A stretch of 64,000 bases of DNA from JBNLBS01 sp050303415 (GTDB lineage Bacteria; Pseudomonadota; Gammaproteobacteria; Methylococcales; Methylomonadaceae), in NCBI GenBank assembly GCA_050303415.1, contig JBNLBS010000011.1, positions 66,003 through 130,002 on the forward strand. The letters run 5' to 3'. The notes beneath the pieces are model-generated. The model did no database searches, was not told the origin of the DNA, and saw only the letters and a list, made by a program, of their open reading frames with translations. Shown here piece after piece: positions 36,773-44,981 of this stretch. The position numbers and the translations under genes were made by a program. The first letter of the stretch is position 1, and every line of letters starts with the position of its first letter.

Positions 36773-37153
36773 TTGGGATTAATTTATGCAGAAATTCAGT
36801 TGTCAAACCCAGTGTTGCCAGAGCTAAGTTCGATTAAGGTTAAGGCTTTGGTTGATTCTGTGGCATTGCATTTGTGTATTCCAAAACATTTGGCATTGCA
36901 ATTAAAATTGACTTCACTTGAAGATAGAGATGTGACTTTGGCTGATGGAAGCAGGCAGTTAATACCTTATACCGGACCGATCAAGGTGAATTTTGCTAAT
37001 CGAACGGCTTTTGTGGGCGCCATGATTATGGGTGATGAGGTTCTTTTGGGCGCGATACCGATGGAAGATATGGATGTGGTTTGCCATCCTGCAACAAGAA
37101 AATTGATAGTTAATCCGGAAAGTCCAAATGTTGCCATGAGTAAAGTTAAATAG
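36773..37153 (+). CDS. Clan AA aspartic-protease-fold protein, altered active site
   Basis: 126 residues with a TTG start at 36773, preceded by AGAGG. KALVDSVALHLCIPKHLALQL and GDEVLLGAIPMEDMDVV are the retropepsin-like clan AA family. The catalytic triplet D-S/T-G is D28-S29-V30 here: Asp is kept, but the invariant Gly is Val. Activity is doubtful unless tolerated in this family. It sits between the channel and adaptor genes. It may be a small regulatory protein or a decayed one; no partner can be inferred. Confidence 0.7.
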   Translation: MGLIYAEIQLSNPVLPELSSIKVKALVDSVALHLCIPKHLALQLKLTSLEDRDVTLADGSRQLIPYTGPIKVNFANRTAFVGAMIMGDEVLLGAIPMEDMDVVCHPATRKLIVNPESPNVAMSKVK

Positions 37154-37573
37154 ATACATTGGTAAAAATGGAAATAGCCTATGCGAAGCTTCCGTTATAC
37201 AGGTCACTATTACAGGCGTTTAGTTAAAAAAGTTAGATTTTATTATGGAAAATTATTAAAGCTTGTTGGGGAGCTCGATCTAATTTCTCCTCATCCAGCT
37301 CTCTCCATCAAAAGAGAGCTTGTTATAATTACGGTTATCAAGTTAATTGAATGAGCATAGCTTTATGCTTTGACACGTCCTTTTTGTATTATTCATGATT
37401 TGGTGCCGTTCACATGGTGCATAATTGATTTTCATAAAGAGGGATAAATTGTTTTACCCTTTTGAATTAGTTTATTAATGAAATGGATGTGATGCATATT
37501 TTAATCGTTGCAAAACTTATGACATATTATTACCTTTTACAAAGGATGAGGTCAGGGATGAGAGGGAATTAGA
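37154..37573. other. Gene-free region before the adaptor operon
   Basis: 420 bases, AT-rich, no credible open frame. It contains a hairpin AGCTCTCT-N8-AGAGAGCT (37297-37320) of terminator-like shape followed by TGTTATAATT. The promoter for the three adaptor and peptidase genes should be here; no confident -35/-10 pair was found. Confidence 0.5.
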
Positions 37574-38344
37574 ATGCTAGAATTTTTGCAAAGATTAAAA
37601 ATTATAATGTTACTTTCCGGGCTGGCGGTTTCTGTTGCTCAGGCAGAGACATTAAGTGAACTTTCTCAGGCACCGGAAATTAGAGCCCAATTAAACGCCA
37701 AATATACCACGGTACTTTCCAGTGAGCTTGCGGCAAAAATCACTGACTTATCTGTAAAGGAAGGCGACCGGTTCAAAAAAGGACAGGTCTTGGTTGCTTT
37801 TAATTGTGAAGAGCAACAGGCTCAGTTAAATAAGGCCAGGGCAGTTTTTCATGCGGCTGAAAAAACCTATCAGGTTAATTCCCGGTTGGTTAAGTTAAAT
37901 TCTATCAGTACCCTGGACTATGAGCTTGCAGCAGCTGAAGTGGCTAAAGCGCAAGCGGATATCGCACAGTTCAAGGCGGTTTTAAAAAAATGTAAAATTA
38001 CCGCGCCTTATTCCGGTCGTGTTGCAGAAAGGCTTGTTAATAGTTATCAGTATGTTAAAGCCGGCGATCCTTTGTTAGATATTGTAGGTGACAACCAGTT
38101 GGAGCTGGCTTTGTTGGTACCTTCTCATTGGTTAAATTGGCTAAAGCCTGGACTGATATTTAAGGTTCTTCTGGAAGAAAATCAGCGTGAATATCCGGCT
38201 AAAGTGTTACAGATTGGCGCTCGAATTGATGCGGTCAGTCAATCAATTAAGGTGATTGCCGAGATAGATGGAGAGTTCGAAGGCCTTTTACCCGGTATGA
38301 GTGGTTTGGCTCTGTTCAGCCAGGTACAAAGCAAGCATGAGTGA
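37574..38344 (+). CDS. Periplasmic adaptor protein (HlyD/RND-type)
   Basis: 256 residues. A signal peptide ends near SVAQA (residue about 24). Biotinyl-lipoyl-like halves flank a short helical hairpin: VKEGDRFKKGQVLVAF and ITAPYSGRVAERLVNSYQYV, with a beta-barrel after (LALLVPSHWLNWLKPGL). It is short, with a short hairpin, and fits a membrane-fusion adaptor that connects an inner membrane partner to a TolC-type channel. Its stop overlaps the next gene by 8 bases. No RND pump or ABC ATPase gene is present in the window. Confidence 0.85.
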   Translation: MLEFLQRLKIIMLLSGLAVSVAQAETLSELSQAPEIRAQLNAKYTTVLSSELAAKITDLSVKEGDRFKKGQVLVAFNCEEQQAQLNKARAVFHAAEKTYQVNSRLVKLNSISTLDYELAAAEVAKAQADIAQFKAVLKKCKITAPYSGRVAERLVNSYQYVKAGDPLLDIVGDNQLELALLVPSHWLNWLKPGLIFKVLLEENQREYPAKVLQIGARIDAVSQSIKVIAEIDGEFEGLLPGMSGLALFSQVQSKHE

Positions 38345-39665
38345 GTCGCAAAATCAGCTGGAGCTCATCAGCCGTCTGTTGCAATTGGAAAGAGCTTTTC
38401 GACATGCTGAATCGGTGGAGGAACTGGGCTATATTCTGGTAAATGATTGCCGAAGTCTATTAAGTTACCGACAAGCGGTGTTATGGCGAACGGATAGTGA
38501 AAAGGTGTTTTGCGCTTCCGGTCTGGCTGTTGTCGATGCCAATGCGCCTTATCTGATTTGGCTTAAACGAATTTTTAAGCATTTGTCTGTAGAAGCAAGT
38601 CAAGCCATAAAACCGCTGACCGCCGTTAACTTTGAACCGGTTGATGCTGGAGAATGGTCACAATGGCTTCCTCAACATGCTTTATGGGTGCCTTTGCAAA
38701 TTTTTTCTGATCAGGCTCATGTTGGTTTGTTGCTGGCCAGAGAACAACCTTGGAACGACAGTGAACAGCATTTACTTGAGCACTTGTCCGACTCTTTTGC
38801 TTTTGCCTGGTCAGCTAGGGCGCCTCGCAAGCCATTCTGGCAACAGTTCCATTTGTCTAAAAAAAGGCTATTAATATCGTTGACAGTCTTGTTCTGTATT
38901 CTGTTGTTTCCTGTCAGGCAGACGGCATTAGCTCCCGCCAGTGTGATTGCTGCCAAACCAACCATTTTAAGGGCGTCTATTGATGGTGTGGTCGATCAGT
39001 TTTTTGTCCAGCCCAATGATCCGGTTATAGAAGGGCAGACATTAGTAAAGCTGGATGATCATGCGATTAAAAATGAGTTGAGCATTACCCGTAAAGAATT
39101 GGCCGTAGCAGAGGCTGAATATCGAAAAAGTGCACAGCAGGCGATGTTTGATCGTGACAGTAAATCTCAGCTGGCTATATTAAAAAGTCGTATCGATCAA
39201 CAGCGTGCCGAGGTTAAAAGTATGGAAGACTGGTTGACACGCATTGAAATTAAAGCACCACATAAAGGTGTAGCCGTGTTTACCGATGTAAATGACTGGT
39301 TGGGTCGTCCGGTGAAAATAGGTGAGCGGATTCTAATGATTGCTGATCCAAATGAAGTTGAGCTTGAAATTCAGTTGCCTATAGCCGATGCCATTAATTT
39401 ACAGACAGGTGCCAAGGTATTGCTGTTTTTAAATATCGCCCCGATCAGTCCCGTGTCCGCCGAACTTTATTATGCGGCCTATCAGGCTCAAGTGGCAGAG
39501 GATGATTCCTTAGCTTATCGATTGAAAGCGCATTTTAAGCTTGATGGAGAACTGCCGAGAATTGGTCTAAAAGGAACGGCAAAAGTTTATGGCGAACGAG
39601 TGCCGTTAATGTATTATTTATTCAGAAGACCGTTGGCATTTTTAAGGCAATGGCTGGGGATGTAG
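38337..39665 (+). CDS. GAF-like domain plus HlyD-type membrane adaptor
   Basis: 442 residues from the ATG at 38337; the in-frame ATG at 38301 lies well inside the previous gene. The first about 165 residues look like a cytoplasmic GAF-like sensor (LERAFRHAESVEELGYILVN, LWVPLQIFSDQAHVGLLLA). A transmembrane helix at about 176-195 follows, then a periplasmic HlyD part with a lipoyl half (RASIDGVVDQFFVQPNDPVIEGQ), coiled coil (EYRKSAQQAMFDRDSKSQ) and second half (IKAPHKGVAVFTDVNDWLG). A cytosolic sensor joined to an adaptor is unusual. It overlaps the M50 gene by 16 bases. Confidence 0.82.
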   Translation: MSESQNQLELISRLLQLERAFRHAESVEELGYILVNDCRSLLSYRQAVLWRTDSEKVFCASGLAVVDANAPYLIWLKRIFKHLSVEASQAIKPLTAVNFEPVDAGEWSQWLPQHALWVPLQIFSDQAHVGLLLAREQPWNDSEQHLLEHLSDSFAFAWSARAPRKPFWQQFHLSKKRLLISLTVLFCILLFPVRQTALAPASVIAAKPTILRASIDGVVDQFFVQPNDPVIEGQTLVKLDDHAIKNELSITRKELAVAEAEYRKSAQQAMFDRDSKSQLAILKSRIDQQRAEVKSMEDWLTRIEIKAPHKGVAVFTDVNDWLGRPVKIGERILMIADPNEVELEIQLPIADAINLQTGAKVLLFLNIAPISPVSAELYYAAYQAQVAEDDSLAYRLKAHFKLDGELPRIGLKGTAKVYGERVPLMYYLFRRPLAFLRQWLGM

Positions 39666-41764
39666 AGGTTTTACCTCCAATCAGGGAGGAACTGGATTTA
39701 TTTGTCGGGCCCCGTGCTTTTGACGGTTCACCAACCTGGTCTTTGTATGATCCTGCCTGTCAGCGATATTACCGTATAGGGAGAATGGAATGCGAGATGC
39801 TTATGGCATGGGGGAGGGGTACAGTTGATGCTGTTGTAAAGCAGGTGAATCAGTCGCTCAATTCTCATTTAACTGAGGCTGATGTAAAAGTTTTTTTTCA
39901 GTTTTTGTTTACTAATAATCTGCTGCAATTGCAGGGTGCTGAAGCTACACAGTTTTTGCTCAAGCAAGCGCGTGAAGCAAAACAACATTGGCATACTTGG
40001 TTAATTCATCATTATCTTTTTTTTAAAATACCTTTAATAAGACCCGATAGATTCTTAAAAAGAACCTATCGTTTTTTTAGCTGGTTATATCAGCCGATCA
40101 TTCTGTATGTGTTAGTTATTATCTTAATGCTTAACTTTTATGTCCTGATTGATCGTTGGGAAATGTTTAGTCATACTTTTCTGCACTTTTTTACTGTTGA
40201 AGGTTTTGTCTATTATTTCTTTACCTTGGCATTGGCAAAAGTGTTGCATGAAATGGGGCATGCTTATACTGCTCATCGATATGGTTGTCGGGTGGCCTCA
40301 ATGGGAGTTGCATTTTTGGTCATGTTTCCGGTGCTGTATACCGATACGAGTGATGCCTGGAAACTGACATCAAGACGCCAGCGGCTTGCGATTGGCGCGG
40401 GCGGTATAGCGGTAGAGCTGGCTTTGGCGATTATTTGTACAAGTCTATGGCATTTTTTGCCTGACGGGGCTATACGCAGCAGTGTATTTCTAATGGCCAG
40501 CACAACCTGGGTGATGACGTTGTTTATTAACCTGAATCCTTTTATGCGTTTTGATGGTTATTTTTTACTGTCTGACTTTTTAAGCATAGAAAACCTGCAG
40601 AATAGGTCCTTTGCTTTGGGACGCTGGCAGTTAAGACGTATTTTATTTGCCTTGCAGGAACCGTTACCGGAATTGTTGCCGAGTAAGATGCAGCGTATTT
40701 TGATATTTTATGCCTGGGGAACCTGGATATATCGTTTTTTGCTTTTTTTGGGCATAGCATTACTGGTCTATCATTTTTTCTTTAAAGCCTTAGGCATTGT
40801 TTTAATGCTGGTTGAAATTATCTGGTTTATTGGGTTGCCGATTTATAAAGAGATTAAACATTGGCTGGAATGCCGGGATAATATTGACTGGAACAGGAAC
40901 AGCCTGACTACTGCTTTGTTGGTGGCTGTACTATTATTTTTTTTGTTTTTTCCTTGGCAAGGGCAAGTGCAGGCTCCCGCATTATTAAAGGCAGCAACAC
41001 ATACGGATATTTATATGCCCCTGCCGGGTAAGCTCAACAAGATACTGGTTAACCAGGGTGAATATGTCCTTGCCGGGCAACCCTTGATTGAGTTTAGCTC
41101 TACCAGCCTTGACAGCAAAATAAGCCAAAGTCAGTCCAGGGTTAAAGCGTTACGATGGCAGTTATCTTTTCATGGTCAGGAAAAGAGTTTAAATCTTCGC
41201 CGCCGGATTACCGCCAGTGAACTTGAAACAGCCTTAAGCGAATATAAAAGTCTGTTGGATGAACGTGACAGACTGATAGTGGATGCACCATTTTCAGGAG
41301 TGGTGTTGGATATAAATGACCAGTTAAATCAGGGGCAGTGGGTTGCCCAGGATGAGGCTTTATTAGCAATGGCGAAATTCGATCAGTATAAGATAGAAGC
41401 CTTTGTCAATGAAGATTATTTGGCCCAGGTACTACATAGTAAACAGGCCGTGTTTTATCCTGATCAGCTGGATTGGCCCAGTCTTGATTGTCAGATTGTG
41501 CGTATTGATAATGCTGCCAGTGTAGAGCTGGCTCCTGTTTTTACCAGTCGTTACACTGGCGAGATTCCCATTAAAGGCAGCAACCGAGAAAAATTAGTGC
41601 CGGAAACCTCTGTTTATAGGATCTGGCTTAAGGCCGAAAGGGGAGACCGGTTTATTAATCGAGCGATTAGAGGCAATGTGATGATTAATGTGCCTGCAGA
41701 GAGCATCGCTAGCAAAATATGGAAACAAGTTATGTCGGTTTTGATTAGAGAGTCCGGATTCTAG
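39650..41764 (+). CDS. M50 (site-2-type) peptidase fused to HlyD-type domain
   Basis: 704 residues. The N-terminus (about 20-100: YRIGRMECEMLMAWGRGTVD, LFTNNLL) resembles the PqqD-like winged helix that binds leader peptides. Membrane helices follow, with the zinc site HEMGH at 200-204 and the third ligand in NPFMRFDG (Asp302). The C-terminal third is a periplasmic HlyD-type module (MPLPGKLNKILVNQGEYVLAGQP; DAPFSGVVLDINDQLNQGQW). This resembles the peptide zinc metalloprotease/YydH group. It is the last of three overlapping genes and could recognise, cut and pass on a substrate to the adaptors and channel. Confidence 0.85.
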   Translation: MAGDVEVLPPIREELDLFVGPRAFDGSPTWSLYDPACQRYYRIGRMECEMLMAWGRGTVDAVVKQVNQSLNSHLTEADVKVFFQFLFTNNLLQLQGAEATQFLLKQAREAKQHWHTWLIHHYLFFKIPLIRPDRFLKRTYRFFSWLYQPIILYVLVIILMLNFYVLIDRWEMFSHTFLHFFTVEGFVYYFFTLALAKVLHEMGHAYTAHRYGCRVASMGVAFLVMFPVLYTDTSDAWKLTSRRQRLAIGAGGIAVELALAIICTSLWHFLPDGAIRSSVFLMASTTWVMTLFINLNPFMRFDGYFLLSDFLSIENLQNRSFALGRWQLRRILFALQEPLPELLPSKMQRILIFYAWGTWIYRFLLFLGIALLVYHFFFKALGIVLMLVEIIWFIGLPIYKEIKHWLECRDNIDWNRNSLTTALLVAVLLFFLFFPWQGQVQAPALLKAATHTDIYMPLPGKLNKILVNQGEYVLAGQPLIEFSSTSLDSKISQSQSRVKALRWQLSFHGQEKSLNLRRRITASELETALSEYKSLLDERDRLIVDAPFSGVVLDINDQLNQGQWVAQDEALLAMAKFDQYKIEAFVNEDYLAQVLHSKQAVFYPDQLDWPSLDCQIVRIDNAASVELAPVFTSRYTGEIPIKGSNREKLVPETSVYRIWLKAERGDRFINRAIRGNVMINVPAESIASKIWKQVMSVLIRESGF

Positions 41765-41846
41765 ATCCAATCTTCCATAGTGTCATTATTTCCCCAGTTC
41801 AAAGGCTGGTGGTGCTAGAGCCTTTGATCTTGAGTGGTATGGTGAA

Positions 41847-43097
41847 TTAGAAATGAATGCCGGCCTGAAGCCATATTTTTTGCGTATCTACGCCAAACTG
41901 GTCGCCGTTGTAGACAGCGTATTTGGCGAGTAAAGAATAATGTTTGGCAAACATACGGGTGACTAAAAAATCATATTCTTCACCGTAATCCCTGGCTCCT
42001 GATTCATCGGTAAAATCATGATAGACCCCCATGATTTTGGTGCCCATGATTTTCGCCGAAATAATTCCCTGTACATCCCTTATTCCTTGAGGAGGCTGTA
42101 CAACAAGGAATGTATCAGCCCAACCTTGGAAAGCATGGCCTGTAGCCAGAGGCGTGGTAAAGATAAAGCCATTTTGACCCCCCAATTGTTCTATTGCACC
42201 TTTAAAGGTGATTCCATAGGCGGTAATGCCACCCATTAAATTATAGTAATCGACATCATAACTGTTTGGATTATCCGCATAATCGGATTGATGAGCGAAT
42301 TCAAGGGTGTAATGTGCTGTAAAATTTTTATTAATTTCTCTGTTACCATCAAACCGAACGCCATAGGTTTGTGTCGATAGGCGGGATGTGGCACGGTTAT
42401 CATAATCAAGCCAGTAACCGTAACCGGTTAATTTACCGATATCTTCAAAATTGTAACTTACATTTACTATTGGTGATGACATGCCAACGGTGGCTGAAGT
42501 AATTTGTTTTACCTTATCAATAAACCCCACTTTAATGATTGTATTCGGCAGAGATTGATTGGTAAGCATAACTGAATCGTAAGTTTGTTCCATTTGTCGC
42601 CAGCCTACATTGCCTATGAATCGATCATTATCCAGTTTTATTCGTTGGCGACCGACTTTGATAGTGGTATCCGGGATGCCATCAAAACTAATCCATAATC
42701 TATTTAATTCCGTGTCTTGTGGGTCCTGAATAATATCGTGGTTCAGATTTCTACGGCGACCATTTCTACTGGAACTGTATCGACCAGCAATATCCTGGTT
42801 GGCTTCAAATTCAGCAAAAGCATTAAAACCATGAAAGTTGGGAGTTAAGTAGCCTAGGCGGAGGCGAGCGGTAAATGCTTCGGCTGTTTTTCGGCCTGTG
42901 TTTTCAGTGGTAACATTTTCATAGCGGACATTTAAATCCATATTTATTTGGCCGTATTTGCCATCCTCTTGACCAAATTTTAATGCATTTTCTATCGACT
43001 CATTGATACCAGCGGAAGCAATACTGATAGTCGAGGCTAAAGCTGTGATTGTGGCTATTGAAGTCAATATATGGTGGAATTTTTTTTCTAAAAACAT
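41847..43097 (-). CDS. Outer membrane porin, alginate-export family type
   Basis: 416 residues. The signal peptide ends near IASAG (about 29). The body is beta-barrel sequence with family-typical blocks: RLRLGYLTPNFHGFNAFAEFE, DTTIKVGRQRIKLDNDRFIGNVGWRQMEQTYD and a terminal aromatic IHF. This matches the alginate export/OprE-like porin group widespread in gammaproteobacteria. The substrate is unknown. It stands alone, convergent with the M50-HlyD gene and divergent from the response regulator gene across about 200 bases. Confidence 0.82.
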   Translation of the reverse strand: MFLEKKFHHILTSIATITALASTISIASAGINESIENALKFGQEDGKYGQINMDLNVRYENVTTENTGRKTAEAFTARLRLGYLTPNFHGFNAFAEFEANQDIAGRYSSSRNGRRRNLNHDIIQDPQDTELNRLWISFDGIPDTTIKVGRQRIKLDNDRFIGNVGWRQMEQTYDSVMLTNQSLPNTIIKVGFIDKVKQITSATVGMSSPIVNVSYNFEDIGKLTGYGYWLDYDNRATSRLSTQTYGVRFDGNREINKNFTAHYTLEFAHQSDYADNPNSYDVDYYNLMGGITAYGITFKGAIEQLGGQNGFIFTTPLATGHAFQGWADTFLVVQPPQGIRDVQGIISAKIMGTKIMGVYHDFTDESGARDYGEEYDFLVTRMFAKHYSLLAKYAVYNGDQFGVDTQKIWLQAGIHF

Positions 43098-43299
43098 TAA
43101 CTTCCTCTGGAATTTGTTTGATAACTCAGGATAGATTTTAATTATTAACAGGGTATCTTGCCAGAACAGAAATTAAAACTAAAAAAAAATTTATTTTGCT
43201 GGGCTATTTGTCTTAATATAGTGTTTATTTGTTAACTTTGGGATAATATATCTGTCGTAATTTTCAGAAAATCACTGGAAGACAATAACAATAAAAAAT

Positions 43300-43944
43300 A
43301 TGATAAAAGTTTTATTAGTTGATGATCATGAGCTTGTGCGTTCTGGGTTTGAAGCTTTGCTTAATGCTGCAGATGGTATAACTGTAACAGGAGTAGCTGA
43401 TTCGGGTGAAGCAGGGATAGATTTAGTCAAAAAGCTAAAGCCTGATGTTGTTTTACTGGATATAGGGTTACCCGGCATTGGCGGTTTGGAAACTTGCAAA
43501 CGAATTTTACAGCATTATCCGGATGTTAAAGTAATAGCATTAACTGTTCATACAGATGGGCCAATTCCACAGCAAATATTAAAGCTGGGGGCAATGGGGT
43601 TTATTTCCAAAAGCTCACCATGTGATGAAATGATTGAAGCGGTACGTCAGGTTATGTCTGGTAAACGTTATTTATGTTCAGAAGTTGCTAATCATCTGGC
43701 TTTTCAATCTTTGCCCGGATCAGAGGAGTCGCCCTTTAGTAAACTGTCCCAAAGAGAATCGGAAGTGGTTTTTATGATTCTTCAAGGAAAAAGTATTAAA
43801 CAAATGTCTGATTTGTTGATGTTAAGTGATAAGACGATAAATACTTACCGTTATCGTTTATATGAGAAACTCAATGTAACCAATGACGTGGAATTAACGC
43901 GTCTGGCAGTGAAATTTAATTATATAGATGGTAGCTTGATTTAA
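43300..43944 (+). CDS. LuxR/FixJ-type response regulator, GacA/UvrY-like
   Basis: 214 residues. Receiver domain with acidic pair Asp8/Asp9, phosphorylated Asp54 (VVLLDIGLPG), and Lys104 (GFISKSS). C-terminal LuxR HTH: LSQRESEVVFMILQGKSIKQM and MLSDKTINTYRYRLYEKLNV. Length and sequence fit the GacA/UvrY group that usually activates small RNAs of the Csr/Rsm system. No sensor kinase is adjacent. A 200-base region separates it from the divergent porin gene, which might be its target; that is inference. Confidence 0.85.
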   Translation: MIKVLLVDDHELVRSGFEALLNAADGITVTGVADSGEAGIDLVKKLKPDVVLLDIGLPGIGGLETCKRILQHYPDVKVIALTVHTDGPIPQQILKLGAMGFISKSSPCDEMIEAVRQVMSGKRYLCSEVANHLAFQSLPGSEESPFSKLSQRESEVVFMILQGKSIKQMSDLLMLSDKTINTYRYRLYEKLNVTNDVELTRLAVKFNYIDGSLI

Positions 43945-44003
43945 ATGATAAGAACATTAAAGAATCGATGGCTTGATTCTTTAATGCTATCAAACCCTAC
44001 CGG

Positions 44004-44963
44004 TTATTTATTTAATAACTCTCTGGCATGGGTAAAGGCAATCCTAAAGTCTATATACATTGGTTTTTCTGTATTCAGCATGGTTTCTAATAGCTGATGC
44101 TGGGTTTTATACTTAATATCACCAACAGCCAGAGCACCAATACCAATTGCTCCTTCTGATTGACTGGCATGTACTAAGGCTTCGCCTTTGTGATCGTGTT
44201 CAACACCTTCAATACCCATGGGCGGTACTGCATTAACATCACCAGCGACTTTTAACTGTTTAGCCTGGCTTAATACATTCGCATTAATTACTTGAATACC
44301 GGCTTTTGCTGTGCAGAAGATAATGTCAACATCAGAGATTAATGAGATCTTTTCTTCATCGCTACTGGCACAGGCTGCATGCATGTCTGACTTAAACAGT
44401 CTATTGTATTCTTTAGCGGCATCTTCAGCGGCGCCAATCGACATGTGGTCAACCAAGGTGGTGTGAGCACCAGCTAACGAGGCTAAGGCGCCTGTGGCAA
44501 TACCAACAGGACCGGTACCACCAAAAACAACCGCTTTACAGTCTTTTAACTCTTTGTTGTGTTTGTTTTTTAATTCATGCTCAACCAGTGCAACCAAGGC
44601 TGCTGCTGTGGTAAATGCCCCGCTTGGGTCAGCCATCACGGGTACCTCGAATGGAGGTACCATGGCTTGTTTACAGGTGTCGAGCATACTAAGTGATAAT
44701 CCCAGGTCGCGACCGCCAATAAAAATAGCGGTTCTTTTTACCCCCGCAGGGCCTCTGGAAAAAATGGCATCCTGAGTAATGCCATGAACCGACTCGAGTT
44801 TGACATTATCATAAGGCATAGCAACATCAAATTTGGCATCTAAAGCCATATTGATATCAAATGGACTGTTTTGCGGCATCGGATCAAGCATATGCAGGAT
44901 GGATCTTTTTTCCTTTGCTTCTGTTTTACAAAACAGGCTCTTAATTTGGTTTAGTATGCTCAT
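44004..44963 (-). CDS. MtdB-like methylene-tetrahydromethanopterin dehydrogenase, second copy
   Basis: 319 residues, a paralogue of the upstream gene with about 20 extra N-terminal residues (MSILNQIKSLFCKTEAKEKR). ILHMLDPMPQNSPFDINMAL, DAIFSRGPAGVKRTAIFIGG, VPPFEVPVMADPSGAFTTAA and the NAD(P) loop VFGGTGPVGIATGALASLAG match MtdB. It would oxidise methylene-H4MPT to methenyl-H4MPT in formaldehyde oxidation. It follows mtdB by 18 bases. Differences in the cofactor loop (VDHMSIGAAED versus IGRQLDKAQ) suggest another cofactor preference or a divergent role. Confidence 0.85.
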   Translation of the reverse strand: MSILNQIKSLFCKTEAKEKRSILHMLDPMPQNSPFDINMALDAKFDVAMPYDNVKLESVHGITQDAIFSRGPAGVKRTAIFIGGRDLGLSLSMLDTCKQAMVPPFEVPVMADPSGAFTTAAALVALVEHELKNKHNKELKDCKAVVFGGTGPVGIATGALASLAGAHTTLVDHMSIGAAEDAAKEYNRLFKSDMHAACASSDEEKISLISDVDIIFCTAKAGIQVINANVLSQAKQLKVAGDVNAVPPMGIEGVEHDHKGEALVHASQSEGAIGIGALAVGDIKYKTQHQLLETMLNTEKPMYIDFRIAFTHARELLNK

Positions 44964-44981
44964 AATGATATGTCAGTCCGT

